From assembly GCA_963783245.1 (NCBI GenBank), contig CAWAMS010000003.1:682001-746000 (forward strand): DNA of 64,000 bases. Direction: 5' to 3'. Every line of letters begins with the position of its first letter. The first letter of the stretch is position 1. A model generated the notes under the pieces. The model was given only the letters and a program-made list of their open reading frames with translations. It was not told the origin of the DNA and searched no databases. This document shows, piece by piece, positions 1 to 8,184 of this stretch. The position numbers were made by a program, and so were the translations under genes. The stretch comes from Bog-473 sp963783245. Lineage in GTDB: Bacteria; Actinomycetota; Acidimicrobiia; Acidimicrobiales; RAAP-2.

Positions 1-810
1 CTCGGCCGTCTCGGCCGCCGTCACCCAGTCCCCCGTCGAGACGCACCGCACGCCGAGGCCCTCCATGACGAAGGTGTCCCAACCTTCGGCCAGGCGCCGG
101 CGCCCGGCCTCTCCCTCCAATGCTCCCGAGAGGACGGGGTAGTACCAGTCCATGGCGAACTCCACCTTCGGAGCGAAGGCCGAGGGATGGTGCGCCACGG
201 CGTGACCCAGCCGGCCCGCTGCCAGCTCCCAATCCGGGCGGTCCTTGGCCAGGCATTCCGCCACGGCGACGGCGCACCGCATCGAGTGGTAGATCGAGGA
301 GGAGCCGGTCAAGAGGGCATATCCCTCCGCCCGCCCTGAAGGATCGAGGGACCACAGGACCGAGCCATCAGGCTGCTGCCAGCGCAGGATGAAGTCGATG
401 CCGCGTTGAATGGTGGGCCACAGCTCGCCCAGGAATTCCACATCGCCGGTGATGAGGTGGTGATGCCACGCCCCCGCCGCCAGGTAGGCACACACGTTGG
501 TGTCGAGTCGCTGATCCTTCACCCCGGCGCCCTGGTAGTAGTTGAACCAACTCCCGTCGGGGAGCTGGGTGTCGACAAGCCACCGGTAGGCCGCCCGCGC
601 CTCGGGGACCAGCCCGCACACCGACAGGGCCATCGCCGCCTCGACATGGTTCCACGGGTCGCAGTGGCCGCCGTCGAACCACGGGATCATCCCGTCGCCC
701 CGCTGTACGTCGGCGATGGCGCGTGCGGTGGACAGCACGTCCGAAGACGTGAGCACGCCGGGGACTTCGGGGATCGTGCTCTCGTCGGAGCGCAGGTGCT
801 CCGTCGTCAT
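1..810 (-). CDS. Prenyltransferase/squalene-cyclase-like (alpha/alpha toroid) protein, 3' end cut by the window
   Basis: The frame is open from the ATG at 810 to the window edge, so about 270 N-terminal residues are visible and the C-terminus is missing. Repeated Gly/Trp/Asp-rich stretches (DGMIPWFDGGHCDPWNH, LPDGSWFNYY, QQPDGSVLW) resemble the QW-like repeats of alpha/alpha-barrel prenyltransferase or squalene-cyclase folds, but no catalytic DxDD motif is visible. The start overlaps the stop of the upstream methyltransferase as ATGA, so the two are translationally coupled. It is the third gene of a GT4 / methyltransferase / toroid operon. The substrate is unknown; a glycan or glycolipid role is inferred only from the neighbours. 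Confidence 0.7.
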   Translation of the reverse strand, partial: MTTEHLRSDESTIPEVPGVLTSSDVLSTARAIADVQRGDGMIPWFDGGHCDPWNHVEAAMALSVCGLVPEARAAYRWLVDTQLPDGSWFNYYQGAGVKDQRLDTNVCAYLAAGAWHHHLITGDVEFLGELWPTIQRGIDFILRWQQPDGSVLWSLDPSGRAEGYALLTGSSSIYHSMRCAVAVAECLAKDRPDWELAAGRLGHAVAHHPSAFAPKVEFAMDWYYPVLSGALEGEAGRRRLAEGWDTFVMEGLGVRCVSTGDWVTAAETAE

Positions 811-1616
811 GCCGCGGCCCCATGGCTCGGGGTCGTCGGTCCCCGACGGCCGGGGACGCCCCGCGGGGCATCGGCCTTGGTCCCGGGCACGTCCGCCACC
901 GCATCTTCGGGCTTGGTGAGGTACACGATCAGGCTCTTGCCGATGAGCGGGCTGAGAACACGGTCGGCGGCGCGGGTGACGAACGGGGCTTTGACGATGT
1001 CCCACACCAGCACCTTGTGGTAGGCCTCCACCGCCGGGTTGGCATCGTTGCTCGGACCGACGACACAACGCAGCCACCAGTACGGCGAATGGAGCCCGTG
1101 GGCGTGGTGGAATCCGGTCGGCCGAAGACCCGTCGAGGCGAGCCGGCGCTCGAGGGTGGAGCGCCGGTAGATGCGCACATGCCCTCCCGGGTTGTCGTGG
1201 TACTCGTCCGAGAGGGCCCAGTTGACGGCTTCTGGGCCGCAGCGAGGCACCGTCACGGCCATGGTCCCCCCGGGGCGGAGCACCCGTGCCAGTTCCGTCA
1301 TCGCCGCCACGTCGTCGGGAATGTGCTCGAGCACCTCGGACGCGATCACGCGGTCGAACGTTGCGTCGGCGAACGGCAGCGCCAACGCATCCCCCTGCAC
1401 CGCGGCGGCCGGATGGTCGGCCGCCAGCTCTCCCGCTTCCACCATCGCCCCGAGGGTGCCGCGCACCTGCGCCACCTCATCGGGCCCGGCATCGAGCGCC
1501 ACCACCGACGCGCCACGGCGCGCCGCCTCGAAGGCATGACGGCCGAAGCCACAGCCGAGATCCAACAGGCGGTCACCGGCCCGGACCCCGAGCTTGTCGT
1601 AATTCACGGTCAACAT
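807..1616 (-). CDS. Class I SAM-dependent methyltransferase
   Basis: Rossmann-type methyltransferase of about 269 residues. Motif I is LLDLGCGFGRHAFEAARRG near the N-terminus, followed by an acidic residue (ALDAG) for SAM ribose binding, then FDRVIASEVLEHIPDD and a VLRPGG motif. The ATG at 1616 is chosen because it starts directly before the SAM domain and overlaps the glycosyltransferase stop by 7 bp. A longer frame upstream would overlap the glycosyltransferase heavily with low-complexity Arg-rich sequence. It probably methylates a sugar or lipid made by the adjacent glycosyltransferase, which is inferred from the coupled operon. Confidence 0.85.
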   Translation of the reverse strand: MLTVNYDKLGVRAGDRLLDLGCGFGRHAFEAARRGASVVALDAGPDEVAQVRGTLGAMVEAGELAADHPAAAVQGDALALPFADATFDRVIASEVLEHIPDDVAAMTELARVLRPGGTMAVTVPRCGPEAVNWALSDEYHDNPGGHVRIYRRSTLERRLASTGLRPTGFHHAHGLHSPYWWLRCVVGPSNDANPAVEAYHKVLVWDIVKAPFVTRAADRVLSPLIGKSLIVYLTKPEDAVADVPGTKADAPRGVPGRRGPTTPSHGAAA

Positions 1617-3058
1617 GCGACGTCTCCTCCCGGCGCCGCGGCGGCGACGGCCCCGGGTCGCGCACTCGGCGCACCCGGCAACGGCTCGCCGGCCAGCAGG
1701 GCGCGATAACAGGCCGTGGTACCCGCCGCGGTGACTTCCCACGTGAAGCGATGGATCACGCGCTCGCGACCGGCTGCGCCCAGACGGGCCCGCAGCACAG
1801 GGTCGTCGAGAAGCCGGGAGATGGCGGCGGCCAATGCACCGGGGTCGTCGGGGGCCACGAGCAAGCCCGTCTCACCGTCGGTGCCGACCACTTCGGGCAA
1901 CGCACCTCCCGTCGTTGCCACGACGGCCACGCCGCACGCCATCGCCTCGATCGCCGGCAGGGAAAACCCTTCGTACAGCGAGGGCACCACCGCGACTTCG
2001 GCCTCCCCGTACAGAGCGGCGAGCTCGTCGTCACTGACGCCGCTCACGCAACGCACGACGTCGGAGAGACCCAGCCGCGTGATGGCCCGGTCGACGCGGC
2101 CGCCCTCGCGTGGACGGCCGATGACCGTCAGCTCAACCTCGCGTTCGGTGCGCATTTTGGCGACCGCCTCGAGGAGGGGCACCAACCCCTTCATGGGGAC
2201 GTCGCTCGACGATGTCACCATGATCCGGCCCGGCTTCGCCGTGACGTCGTCCCGCGGGCGGAACACGGTGTGGTCGACGCCGACGGGCACCACGGTCATG
2301 CGTTCGGGGCGCACCTGCATCTGCGCTGCGATGTCCTTGCTGGAGGACTGCGACACCGTGACGACCGCGGGCAAAGCACGCGCCACCCTCACCTGCATCC
2401 CCAAGAAGCCGAACCAGCGACGGGTGGTGAAGCGCTGCCACGCGTTCGTCGTGTGGGAGAGCGCCAGTTCGCGGTCCACCGTGATCGGGTGATGCAGCGT
2501 CGTCAACAGCGGCCACCCGTCCTCGACCATTCCCAACATGCCCGTCCCGAGGCACTGGTTGTCGTGGACCACGTCGAAGTCGCCGTGACGATGGGCCAGG
2601 AGCTTGCGCACGCGGGTGGAGAAGGCCAGGGGCTCGCCGAACCCCGCCGTGCACATGATCCCGAATTCCGCCCAGTCCTCACGGCTGGTGAATTCACGCG
2701 GATGCGGCACGCGGAACGGGTCCGGGTCCCGGTAGAGGTCGAGACCCGGCACGGGGGTGAAGCCCACCCCGGGGTCGAGATCCGGCCAGGGCGGCCCCGA
2801 GAACACCTCGACCGAGTGGCCCAGCGCGACCAATTCCCGGGTCAGGTGGCGGGTGTAGACACCCTGGCCTCCGCAGCGCGGATTGCCACGGTAGATGAGG
2901 AAGGCGATCCGTAAACCGCCAGGTCGCGGCGGTTCTGCGCCGACCCTGGGCGGTGTCTCAATGTGGCGGGAGCGCTCCCAGGACTCCTTGGCCTCGATCC
3001 ACTTCTGCTTGGGCGATTTAGGCACAAGGTGTTCCGACAGATCCAACCATGGCCGCAT
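1610..3058 (-). CDS. GT4-family glycosyltransferase (GT-B fold)
   Basis: A 482-residue retaining glycosyltransferase. The N-terminal Rossmann half starts with RIAFLIYRGNPRCGGQGVYT, the glycine-rich acceptor-side loop of family 4. The C-terminal half carries VVPSLYEGFSLPAIEAMACG, the EX7E nucleotide-sugar motif, followed by GGALPEVVG. An N-terminal extension of about 45 residues (SEHLVPKSPKQKW...) precedes the fold. It is first in the operon with the methyltransferase and toroid protein. The donor sugar cannot be read from the sequence. Confidence 0.9.
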   Translation of the reverse strand: MRPWLDLSEHLVPKSPKQKWIEAKESWERSRHIETPPRVGAEPPRPGGLRIAFLIYRGNPRCGGQGVYTRHLTRELVALGHSVEVFSGPPWPDLDPGVGFTPVPGLDLYRDPDPFRVPHPREFTSREDWAEFGIMCTAGFGEPLAFSTRVRKLLAHRHGDFDVVHDNQCLGTGMLGMVEDGWPLLTTLHHPITVDRELALSHTTNAWQRFTTRRWFGFLGMQVRVARALPAVVTVSQSSSKDIAAQMQVRPERMTVVPVGVDHTVFRPRDDVTAKPGRIMVTSSSDVPMKGLVPLLEAVAKMRTEREVELTVIGRPREGGRVDRAITRLGLSDVVRCVSGVSDDELAALYGEAEVAVVPSLYEGFSLPAIEAMACGVAVVATTGGALPEVVGTDGETGLLVAPDDPGALAAAISRLLDDPVLRARLGAAGRERVIHRFTWEVTAAGTTACYRALLAGEPLPGAPSARPGAVAAAAPGGDVAC

Positions 3059-3117
3059 AGCCTCCCCGAACCCCTTGCTCGACGCAAACCTCGGTCACAT
3101 CCGTGCCTCGATGGTCC

Positions 3118-4359
3118 TCAATTGAGTCCGAACCACCCCAAAACGGTGAGCACCACGAACACCGAGGCCACGGCCGCCACCGAGAGGATCGACGCCCCGC
3201 CGAGCCACCTGGCCCATGGCCCGTTCGCGGCCGGACCGAGGAGGGAACGCCGGTTGGCCAGCACCAGGATCAGGATCAGGGTCATCGGCGTGATCACGCC
3301 CTCGAGGACCTGCGTGTTCAAAATGAGGGTGATCAGGTTGCCCGGCACCAGCACGACGGCTGCCCCGACCACGATCTGGGCCGTGAACAACCCCAGGAAG
3401 AGGGGAGCTTGGCGGAAGCTGGAGGACACTGAGCGCTCTACCCCGATCGCCTCCGCGACGGCGTAGGACGTCGAGAGCGGCACGACGGCGGCCGCCAGCG
3501 CCGACGCGCCGAGAAGTCCGAGTCCGAAGAGCACCTCGGCCGCCGGCCCGGCCACCGGGCGCAGCGCATGCGCCGCGTGGGAGGCCGAGGTCAGCGGACC
3601 GGTCCCGCCGATGGTGGCCCCGGTCGCCACAATGATCGACATGGCGACGAACGCGGCCAGGATCGCCCCCATGATGGCGTCCACCCTCTGGAACCGGAAG
3701 TCCTCCGGCTTGACGCCCTTGTCGACCACCGCTCCCGCTTCGTACAACTGGATGTAGGGGGTGATGGTGGTGCCGATGAGCGCCACGGAGAGAAGAAGGA
3801 AGGACTTGCTGGCCACGAAGTGGGGCCACAAGGTATTCGCCGCAACCTGGCGCCAGTTTGGGTGTGCGAGCACCGCAGCGATGGGATAGGCCACGAAGAC
3901 GACGGTCAGGAGGAGAAAGACCCGCTCGGCGTAGCGGTAGGACCCGAACAGGACGAGGGACCAGATGGCGAGCGCGGCGATAGGTACCGACAGGTAGCGC
4001 GAGACCCCGAAGAGATCGAACGCCGTCGCGATACCGCCGAATTCGGTGACCATCAGCCCGATGTTGGCGATGGCAAAGGCGGTCACGGCGAACGCCGTCA
4101 TCCGCAGCGGGAATTCCTCGCGGATGAGAGCAGCCAGTCCTTTTCCCGTGTAGACGGCCAGCCGCGCCACCATCTCCTGCACCACGACGTAGGCGATCGT
4201 GATCAGCACCATCAAGAACAGGGTGCGGTAGACGAATTCCGCGCCGGCCGAGGAGTACGTGACGATTCCGCCCGCATCGTTCCCGGCGGCGGCCGCGATG
4301 AGGCCCGGCCCGGCGGCGGCCAGGTACACCAGCCCCTTCCGGTGTATCGGCGATTTCAC
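3118..4359 (-). CDS. Nramp-family divalent cation transporter with non-canonical metal site
   Basis: A 413-residue protein with about 11 membrane segments and the Nramp fold. The TM1 metal-binding loop reads AGNDAGGIVTYSSAGAEF instead of the usual DPGN. TM6 reads IGTTITPYIQLYE and lacks the Met of the classic A-x-x-MPH motif that selects transition metals. Loss of that Met is known from Nramp relatives that carry Mg2+ or other hard ions, so transport of Mg2+ rather than Mn/Fe is an inference. The ATG overlaps the stop of the MgtE-N/CBS gene as ATGA, which supports a shared Mg2+ role. Confidence 0.85.
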   Translation of the reverse strand: MKSPIHRKGLVYLAAAGPGLIAAAAGNDAGGIVTYSSAGAEFVYRTLFLMVLITIAYVVVQEMVARLAVYTGKGLAALIREEFPLRMTAFAVTAFAIANIGLMVTEFGGIATAFDLFGVSRYLSVPIAALAIWSLVLFGSYRYAERVFLLLTVVFVAYPIAAVLAHPNWRQVAANTLWPHFVASKSFLLLSVALIGTTITPYIQLYEAGAVVDKGVKPEDFRFQRVDAIMGAILAAFVAMSIIVATGATIGGTGPLTSASHAAHALRPVAGPAAEVLFGLGLLGASALAAAVVPLSTSYAVAEAIGVERSVSSSFRQAPLFLGLFTAQIVVGAAVVLVPGNLITLILNTQVLEGVITPMTLILILVLANRRSLLGPAANGPWARWLGGASILSVAAVASVFVVLTVLGWFGLN

Positions 4360-5766
4360 GTCAAAAGCTTGGGGAAATGGAAGCGGCCCTTGGTGGGCAC
4401 GAGTGCGTCGAGCACGTCGTCCGCCAAAATGCGCCCTATCGGCCGGCCGTCGTCGTCGACGACCACGAGCGAGAGGCGCCGGGCCTCGACCAGTTGACCG
4501 GCCACCTCATCAGCGGACGCGTGTGGTCGCACCGTGACGACATCTTCATCGACCAGGAGCGAGGAGATACGCGAGTCCGGCGCTGTCTGCATGGTCAACA
4601 GGATCTTGAGGAGCGTGACGTCGCCGACCAGGGACCCCTCCTTGTTGACGACCGCCACGGCATCGAGATCGACGTCGTGACCGCGTGCATCAGCCAGACG
4701 CGCGACCACTTCGGTCACGGTGTCGTCGGTGATCGCCACCACCAGGGTGGACGTCATGATGCCGCCGGCTTCGTCCTCGGGATACCCGAGGAGCTCGCGC
4801 AACGCCGCGGCATCGGTGGGCGCCATCCGCCGCAACAGCTCACCACGGGTCGTCGCCGGGAAGATCACGCAGGGCGTCGACCGCTTCATCCGGCTCCATG
4901 GCGACAAGAAGGCGCGCCGCCTCGTCGGGATCTGATTCGCGCAACAACTGTTCGAGATCGTCCGGCTGCATCTCCTCGAGCGCGTCGGCTGCTTCGTCGT
5001 CGCTCAGCGCAGCGAGCAGCTCCTGACGCTCGTCGCGGCGGAGGTCCTCCAACAGGTCGGCCAACTCGCCGGGGCGCAAGCGGTGCAGACCTTCATGGGT
5101 CATCTTGAGGCGAACCTGCGTCGCCCCGTCGACGGAGTCGTTCGACTCCGCGAACGGTTGGATCGCGGCCCAGTCGATCACGCGGTCAGGCGTGGGCTGC
5201 GGACGCCAGCGGCGCGGCCCCAGCCGGCGGAACAGCGTGGCCGTGGACACGTCGGCCCCCACAAGGCGGATACGACCGAGCACTTCGGCCAGATAGAGGT
5301 CAGCGGCCCGGATGACCTGGACCCCATCGACATCCACCAGCTGATGGTCGAGGACGTCCTTGGACAGGAGCACCTCACCCGGACGGCGGACAACGTCACG
5401 TAGGTCCAGCCGGGCTGAGCGCAGCAGGACCTCGGCGTGCGCGATGCGATCGATGGCCGAAGCGGGGACGAAGGCCAACCGGCGCCCCACCTTGATGACC
5501 AGCCCCGTCACAGGCGGGTACGTCTGCCCGTCCGACCAACGGGCCACGATGTCCTCGAGCCGGCCAATCTCCTGACCGGTCTGATTCGTCACGGGACGCC
5601 CAAGAATTCCCGCCAGGGACACGATGGAGTCGAAGACACCCTCGGAGGCGAGGATACGGCGCGTCCGCCGGCGCCGTTGGTGCGCCGCGCGCACCGGCGT
5701 GTCGCGGCGTCGGGAAAGCGAGAGATTGGAACGGGCAGGTGATCCTGCCGGTGGGGATGGAGTCAC
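4356..5766 (-). CDS. PRC-barrel / MgtE N-domain / CBS-pair protein (frameshifted)
   Basis: About 470 residues once one frameshift is allowed. Order: a basic N-terminus, a PRC-barrel-like domain (FDSIVSLAGILGRPV onward), an MgtE N-domain of acidic helical repeats (ALEEMQPDDLEQLLRESDPD), then a CBS pair beginning EDEAGGIMTSTLV. The MgtE membrane channel domain is absent, so this is a cytosolic sensor-like half of MgtE paired with the Nramp carrier downstream. The frame breaks at the GGG run 4847-4849; removing one base turns DLPGDDPW-stop into DLPGDDRGELLRRM and restores the family sequence. That suggests a consensus error. It is preceded by a leader with a short acidic/proline ORF. Confidence 0.8.
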
Positions 5767-6047
5767 GGAGCTATCTCCTGTGCGGCGCCACTAGGCGATC
5801 AGGTCGGAACGGGCGGAGAGGTACCTCGCGGGCACCCGAAAAAGGGTCGGGACCAGCACGTTCTCGATTCCGGCGCCTGCGATGACGTCCGGGTGGTCAA
5901 CAAGACGCAGTCGTTCAGCCGGCGCAGGCGGGGCGAGGTGTGCCGGTCGTGCTACTGGGAGGTTCGTCCTTTCGCATGGTCACACCTCCTTCCGTTCACG
6001 GGCCCGCGGGGGCGTCAGACATCGCTGCTTCGCTCTGCGCCATTGTA
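5767..6047 (-). promoter_or_regulatory. Leader and promoter region of the MgtE-N/Nramp operon
   Basis: This is most of the 369-bp gap between divergent genes. On the minus strand it holds a -10-like TACAAT (6042-6047), the leader ORF, and a GCCTGCG...CGCAGGC inverted pair that could form a hairpin just after the leader stop. A CCCGA...TCGGG hairpin with a T-run follows. No match to the M-box (ykoK) riboswitch was recognised by eye. The plus-strand side (6048-6135) must hold the acyl-CoA dehydrogenase promoter, but nothing clear is seen there. Confidence 0.4.
5915..5977 (-). CDS. Putative 20-residue leader peptide upstream of the Mg2+-type operon
   Basis: A 20-codon ORF, MRKDEPPSSTTG..., ends in TGA at 5915-5917. 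It sits 3-4 bases after a near-perfect Shine-Dalgarno (AAGGAGGTGTG, read on the minus strand at 5981-5991), stronger than that of any long gene nearby. The early D-E-P-P run recalls MgtL-type leaders, whose Asp/Glu/Pro-rich nascent chains destabilise ribosomes at low Mg2+ and thereby turn on Mg2+ transporters. That parallel is inference; the ORF and its ribosome site are directly visible. Confidence 0.45.
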   Translation of the reverse strand: MRKDEPPSSTTGTPRPACAG

Positions 6048-6135
6048 CCTTTCCCGTACCGCCCCTCGGGGTCCCGTCGCCGTTGGAGATCAAGCGGTTT
6101 TCGGATCGATCGCCGGGCGGGTACCGTGCCGTGGC

Positions 6136-7359
6136 ATGGACCTGACGTACCCCCCAGAAGCAGAAGAGTTCCGCGGTGTCATCAGCGCGTGGCTTGCGGA
6201 GAACCTGCCCGAGGGTTGGGGCTCGCCGGAATTCGTCATGACCCCCGAGGAGCGGACCACGTTCAACACCGAGTGGACGGCCAAGCTCTTCGCCGGCGGT
6301 TGGATCTGTGCCAGCTGGCCGGTGGACTACGGCGGCAAGGGTCTGTCGCTGCTGCAACAGGTGGTCCTGAACGAGGAGTTCGCCCGGGTCGGGGCGCCGC
6401 TGCGCGGTGACTTCTTCGGCGACACCCTGGTGGGACCGACGCTCCTGCAGTGGGGCTCCGAAGAGCAAAAGAAGCAGTTCATCCCGAGCATCTTGTCGGG
6501 GGAGATCGCGTGGTGCCAAGGGTTCAGCGAGCCCGACGCCGGCTCCGACCTCGCCAGCCTCAAGACCAGGGCGGTGCTCGACGGTGACGAATGGGTCGTC
6601 AACGGCCAGAAGGTGTGGACCACCCAGGCGCAGCACGCCGACTACATCTTCTTGCTGGCGCGCACCGATCCCGAGGCGCCCAAGCATGCCGGCATCTCCT
6701 ACCTGCTCATCCCCATGCGGCAGCCGGGCATCGAGGTGCGGCCGATTCAGCAGATCGACGGCTCCGCTGAATTCAACGAGGTCTTCCTGACCAATGCGCG
6801 GTGCCCCAAGGACAACGTGGTCGGTGGGGTGAACAACGGGTGGAAGGTGGCGATGACGACGCTCGGCTTCGAGCGCGGCACCTCGGCGACCACCAGCTAC
6901 CGCCGGTTCCGCAAGGAATTCAACGAGATTCTGGAGCTGGCGCAGGAATCAGGGGCGGCCGACGACCCGCTCATCCGGCAGCGATTGGCGCTGGCCTGGT
7001 CGAAGATAAAGATCATGGAGATCAACGGGTACCGGACCTTGACGGACGCGGTACGCGGTACGCACACCACCGCCGCCTTGAGCGCGTGCAACAAAATGTT
7101 CTGGTCCGAGACGCACCAAGAGACGCTGCTGCTGGGTATGGACATCCTGGGCATGCGAGGCCAGACTCTGCTCGGGCAGGAGGGTCAGGACACCCTCCTG
7201 CCCGGTGCGCGGCGGGCGTCGGCCAACTACCCGGTGAACAACCTGCAGTCGCTCTTCTTCTTCTCCCGCTCCGAGACGATCTGGGGTGGGGCGGCGGAGA
7301 TCCAGCGCAACATCGTGGGCGAGCGCGTGCTCGGCCTGCCGAAGGAGCCGCGGCCCTAA
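6136..7359 (+). CDS. Acyl-CoA dehydrogenase (FadE-type)
   Basis: A 407-residue FAD-dependent dehydrogenase that introduces the alpha-beta double bond into an acyl-CoA. Visible landmarks are the FAD/substrate loop WCQGFSEPDAGSDLAS, the WTTQAQHAD segment, and the C-terminal signature ETIWGGAAEIQRNIVGERVLGLP. The ATG at 6136 fits the family N-terminus (MDLTYPPEAEEFR); the frame stays open further upstream, but that part is not family-like. Its subclass resembles actinobacterial FadEs used for steroid or branched acyl-CoA chains. It ends 4 bp into the convergent methyltransferase. Confidence 0.9.
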   Translation: MDLTYPPEAEEFRGVISAWLAENLPEGWGSPEFVMTPEERTTFNTEWTAKLFAGGWICASWPVDYGGKGLSLLQQVVLNEEFARVGAPLRGDFFGDTLVGPTLLQWGSEEQKKQFIPSILSGEIAWCQGFSEPDAGSDLASLKTRAVLDGDEWVVNGQKVWTTQAQHADYIFLLARTDPEAPKHAGISYLLIPMRQPGIEVRPIQQIDGSAEFNEVFLTNARCPKDNVVGGVNNGWKVAMTTLGFERGTSATTSYRRFRKEFNEILELAQESGAADDPLIRQRLALAWSKIKIMEINGYRTLTDAVRGTHTTAALSACNKMFWSETHQETLLLGMDILGMRGQTLLGQEGQDTLLPGARRASANYPVNNLQSLFFFSRSETIWGGAAEIQRNIVGERVLGLPKEPRP

Positions 7360-8135
7360 GTCCGTCTCCCGGTGACCAGGGAGGCCTCGTAGCGCACGGG
7401 CACCTGGCCTCCCACCCGGTCGACCTCCGTCACGATGTCTGCCAGCAGAGCGGCCAGCTGGTCGGGAGGAAGCGTGTGATGGTCACTGTGCGTGCGGGCG
7501 AGGTCTATCCACTCCTGGCTGGAATAGACGATCCGGTGGTCGAACGTCAGCACGGAAACCGGGCCGAAGGCGCCGGTGCGCCGGAGGGCCTCGGCCACCG
7601 ATTCGTACAGCGATGTCGGTCGCTGCCCCAGGAGCACCGAGGAGCGCGCCAGATCAGGAGCGTGCCGCCTGTAGGCGGCGTCGAGAGCGGGGCGAACGAG
7701 GGGATCGTGATGGGCCTGGTTCCAGAAGAGCCCGATGCGCCCACCGGAGCGAAGGACCTGCGCCGCCTTCGCCGGTCCCCGGCCCGGGTCCACCCAGTGC
7801 CAGGCCTGACCGGCCGTCACCAGGTCGAAGCGCCGGTCAGCTGCGTCCCACTCCTCGATCGTGCCTGCTTCGACCACCACGCCTTGGCGCCGGGCCACGC
7901 CTGCCATGCGCGCGTCCGGCTCCAGTCCGAGTACCTCACAGCCGCGGGCGGTAAAGAGACGGGCCACGATCCCTGTACCGCACCCCACGTCGAGCACGGT
8001 GTGGGGTTGCTCGGCCATGAGCACGTCGATCAACGCTGCCGGGTAGGCGGGCCGGACACGGTCGTAGGCCTCGGGGTCATCCCCGAAGGAACCGGCCCGG
8101 CGCCGGTCCGTGTGCAGTGTCCACTCTTCGCTCAC
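7356..8135 (-). CDS. Class I SAM-dependent methyltransferase
   Basis: About 259 residues. Motif I is TVLDVGCGTGIVARLFTARG, with LEPDARM after it and LVTAGQAWHWVDPGRG typical of the Methyltransf_11/UbiE-like group. The GTG at 8135 is chosen because GAGGAGAG lies just upstream and the protein then starts MSEEWTLHTDRRR; an in-frame ATG at 8180 would lack a ribosome site. Convergent with the acyl-CoA dehydrogenase. The methyl acceptor is unknown. Confidence 0.85.
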   Translation of the reverse strand: MSEEWTLHTDRRRAGSFGDDPEAYDRVRPAYPAALIDVLMAEQPHTVLDVGCGTGIVARLFTARGCEVLGLEPDARMAGVARRQGVVVEAGTIEEWDAADRRFDLVTAGQAWHWVDPGRGPAKAAQVLRSGGRIGLFWNQAHHDPLVRPALDAAYRRHAPDLARSSVLLGQRPTSLYESVAEALRRTGAFGPVSVLTFDHRIVYSSQEWIDLARTHSDHHTLPPDQLAALLADIVTEVDRVGGQVPVRYEASLVTGRRT

Positions 8136-8184
8136 GGCACTCTCCTCACTCGCCTGGGCCCAGGCGTCTGGCCCACGCATATGG

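Noticed and set aside
1286..2914. A 542-codon plus-strand frame opposite the glycosyltransferase
   Set aside because: Antisense shadow; Pro/Arg/His-rich without any domain signal.
5767..5990. Possible M-box Mg2+ riboswitch
   Set aside because: Conserved M-box core sequences are not recognisable by eye; a leader ORF explains the strong ribosome site better.
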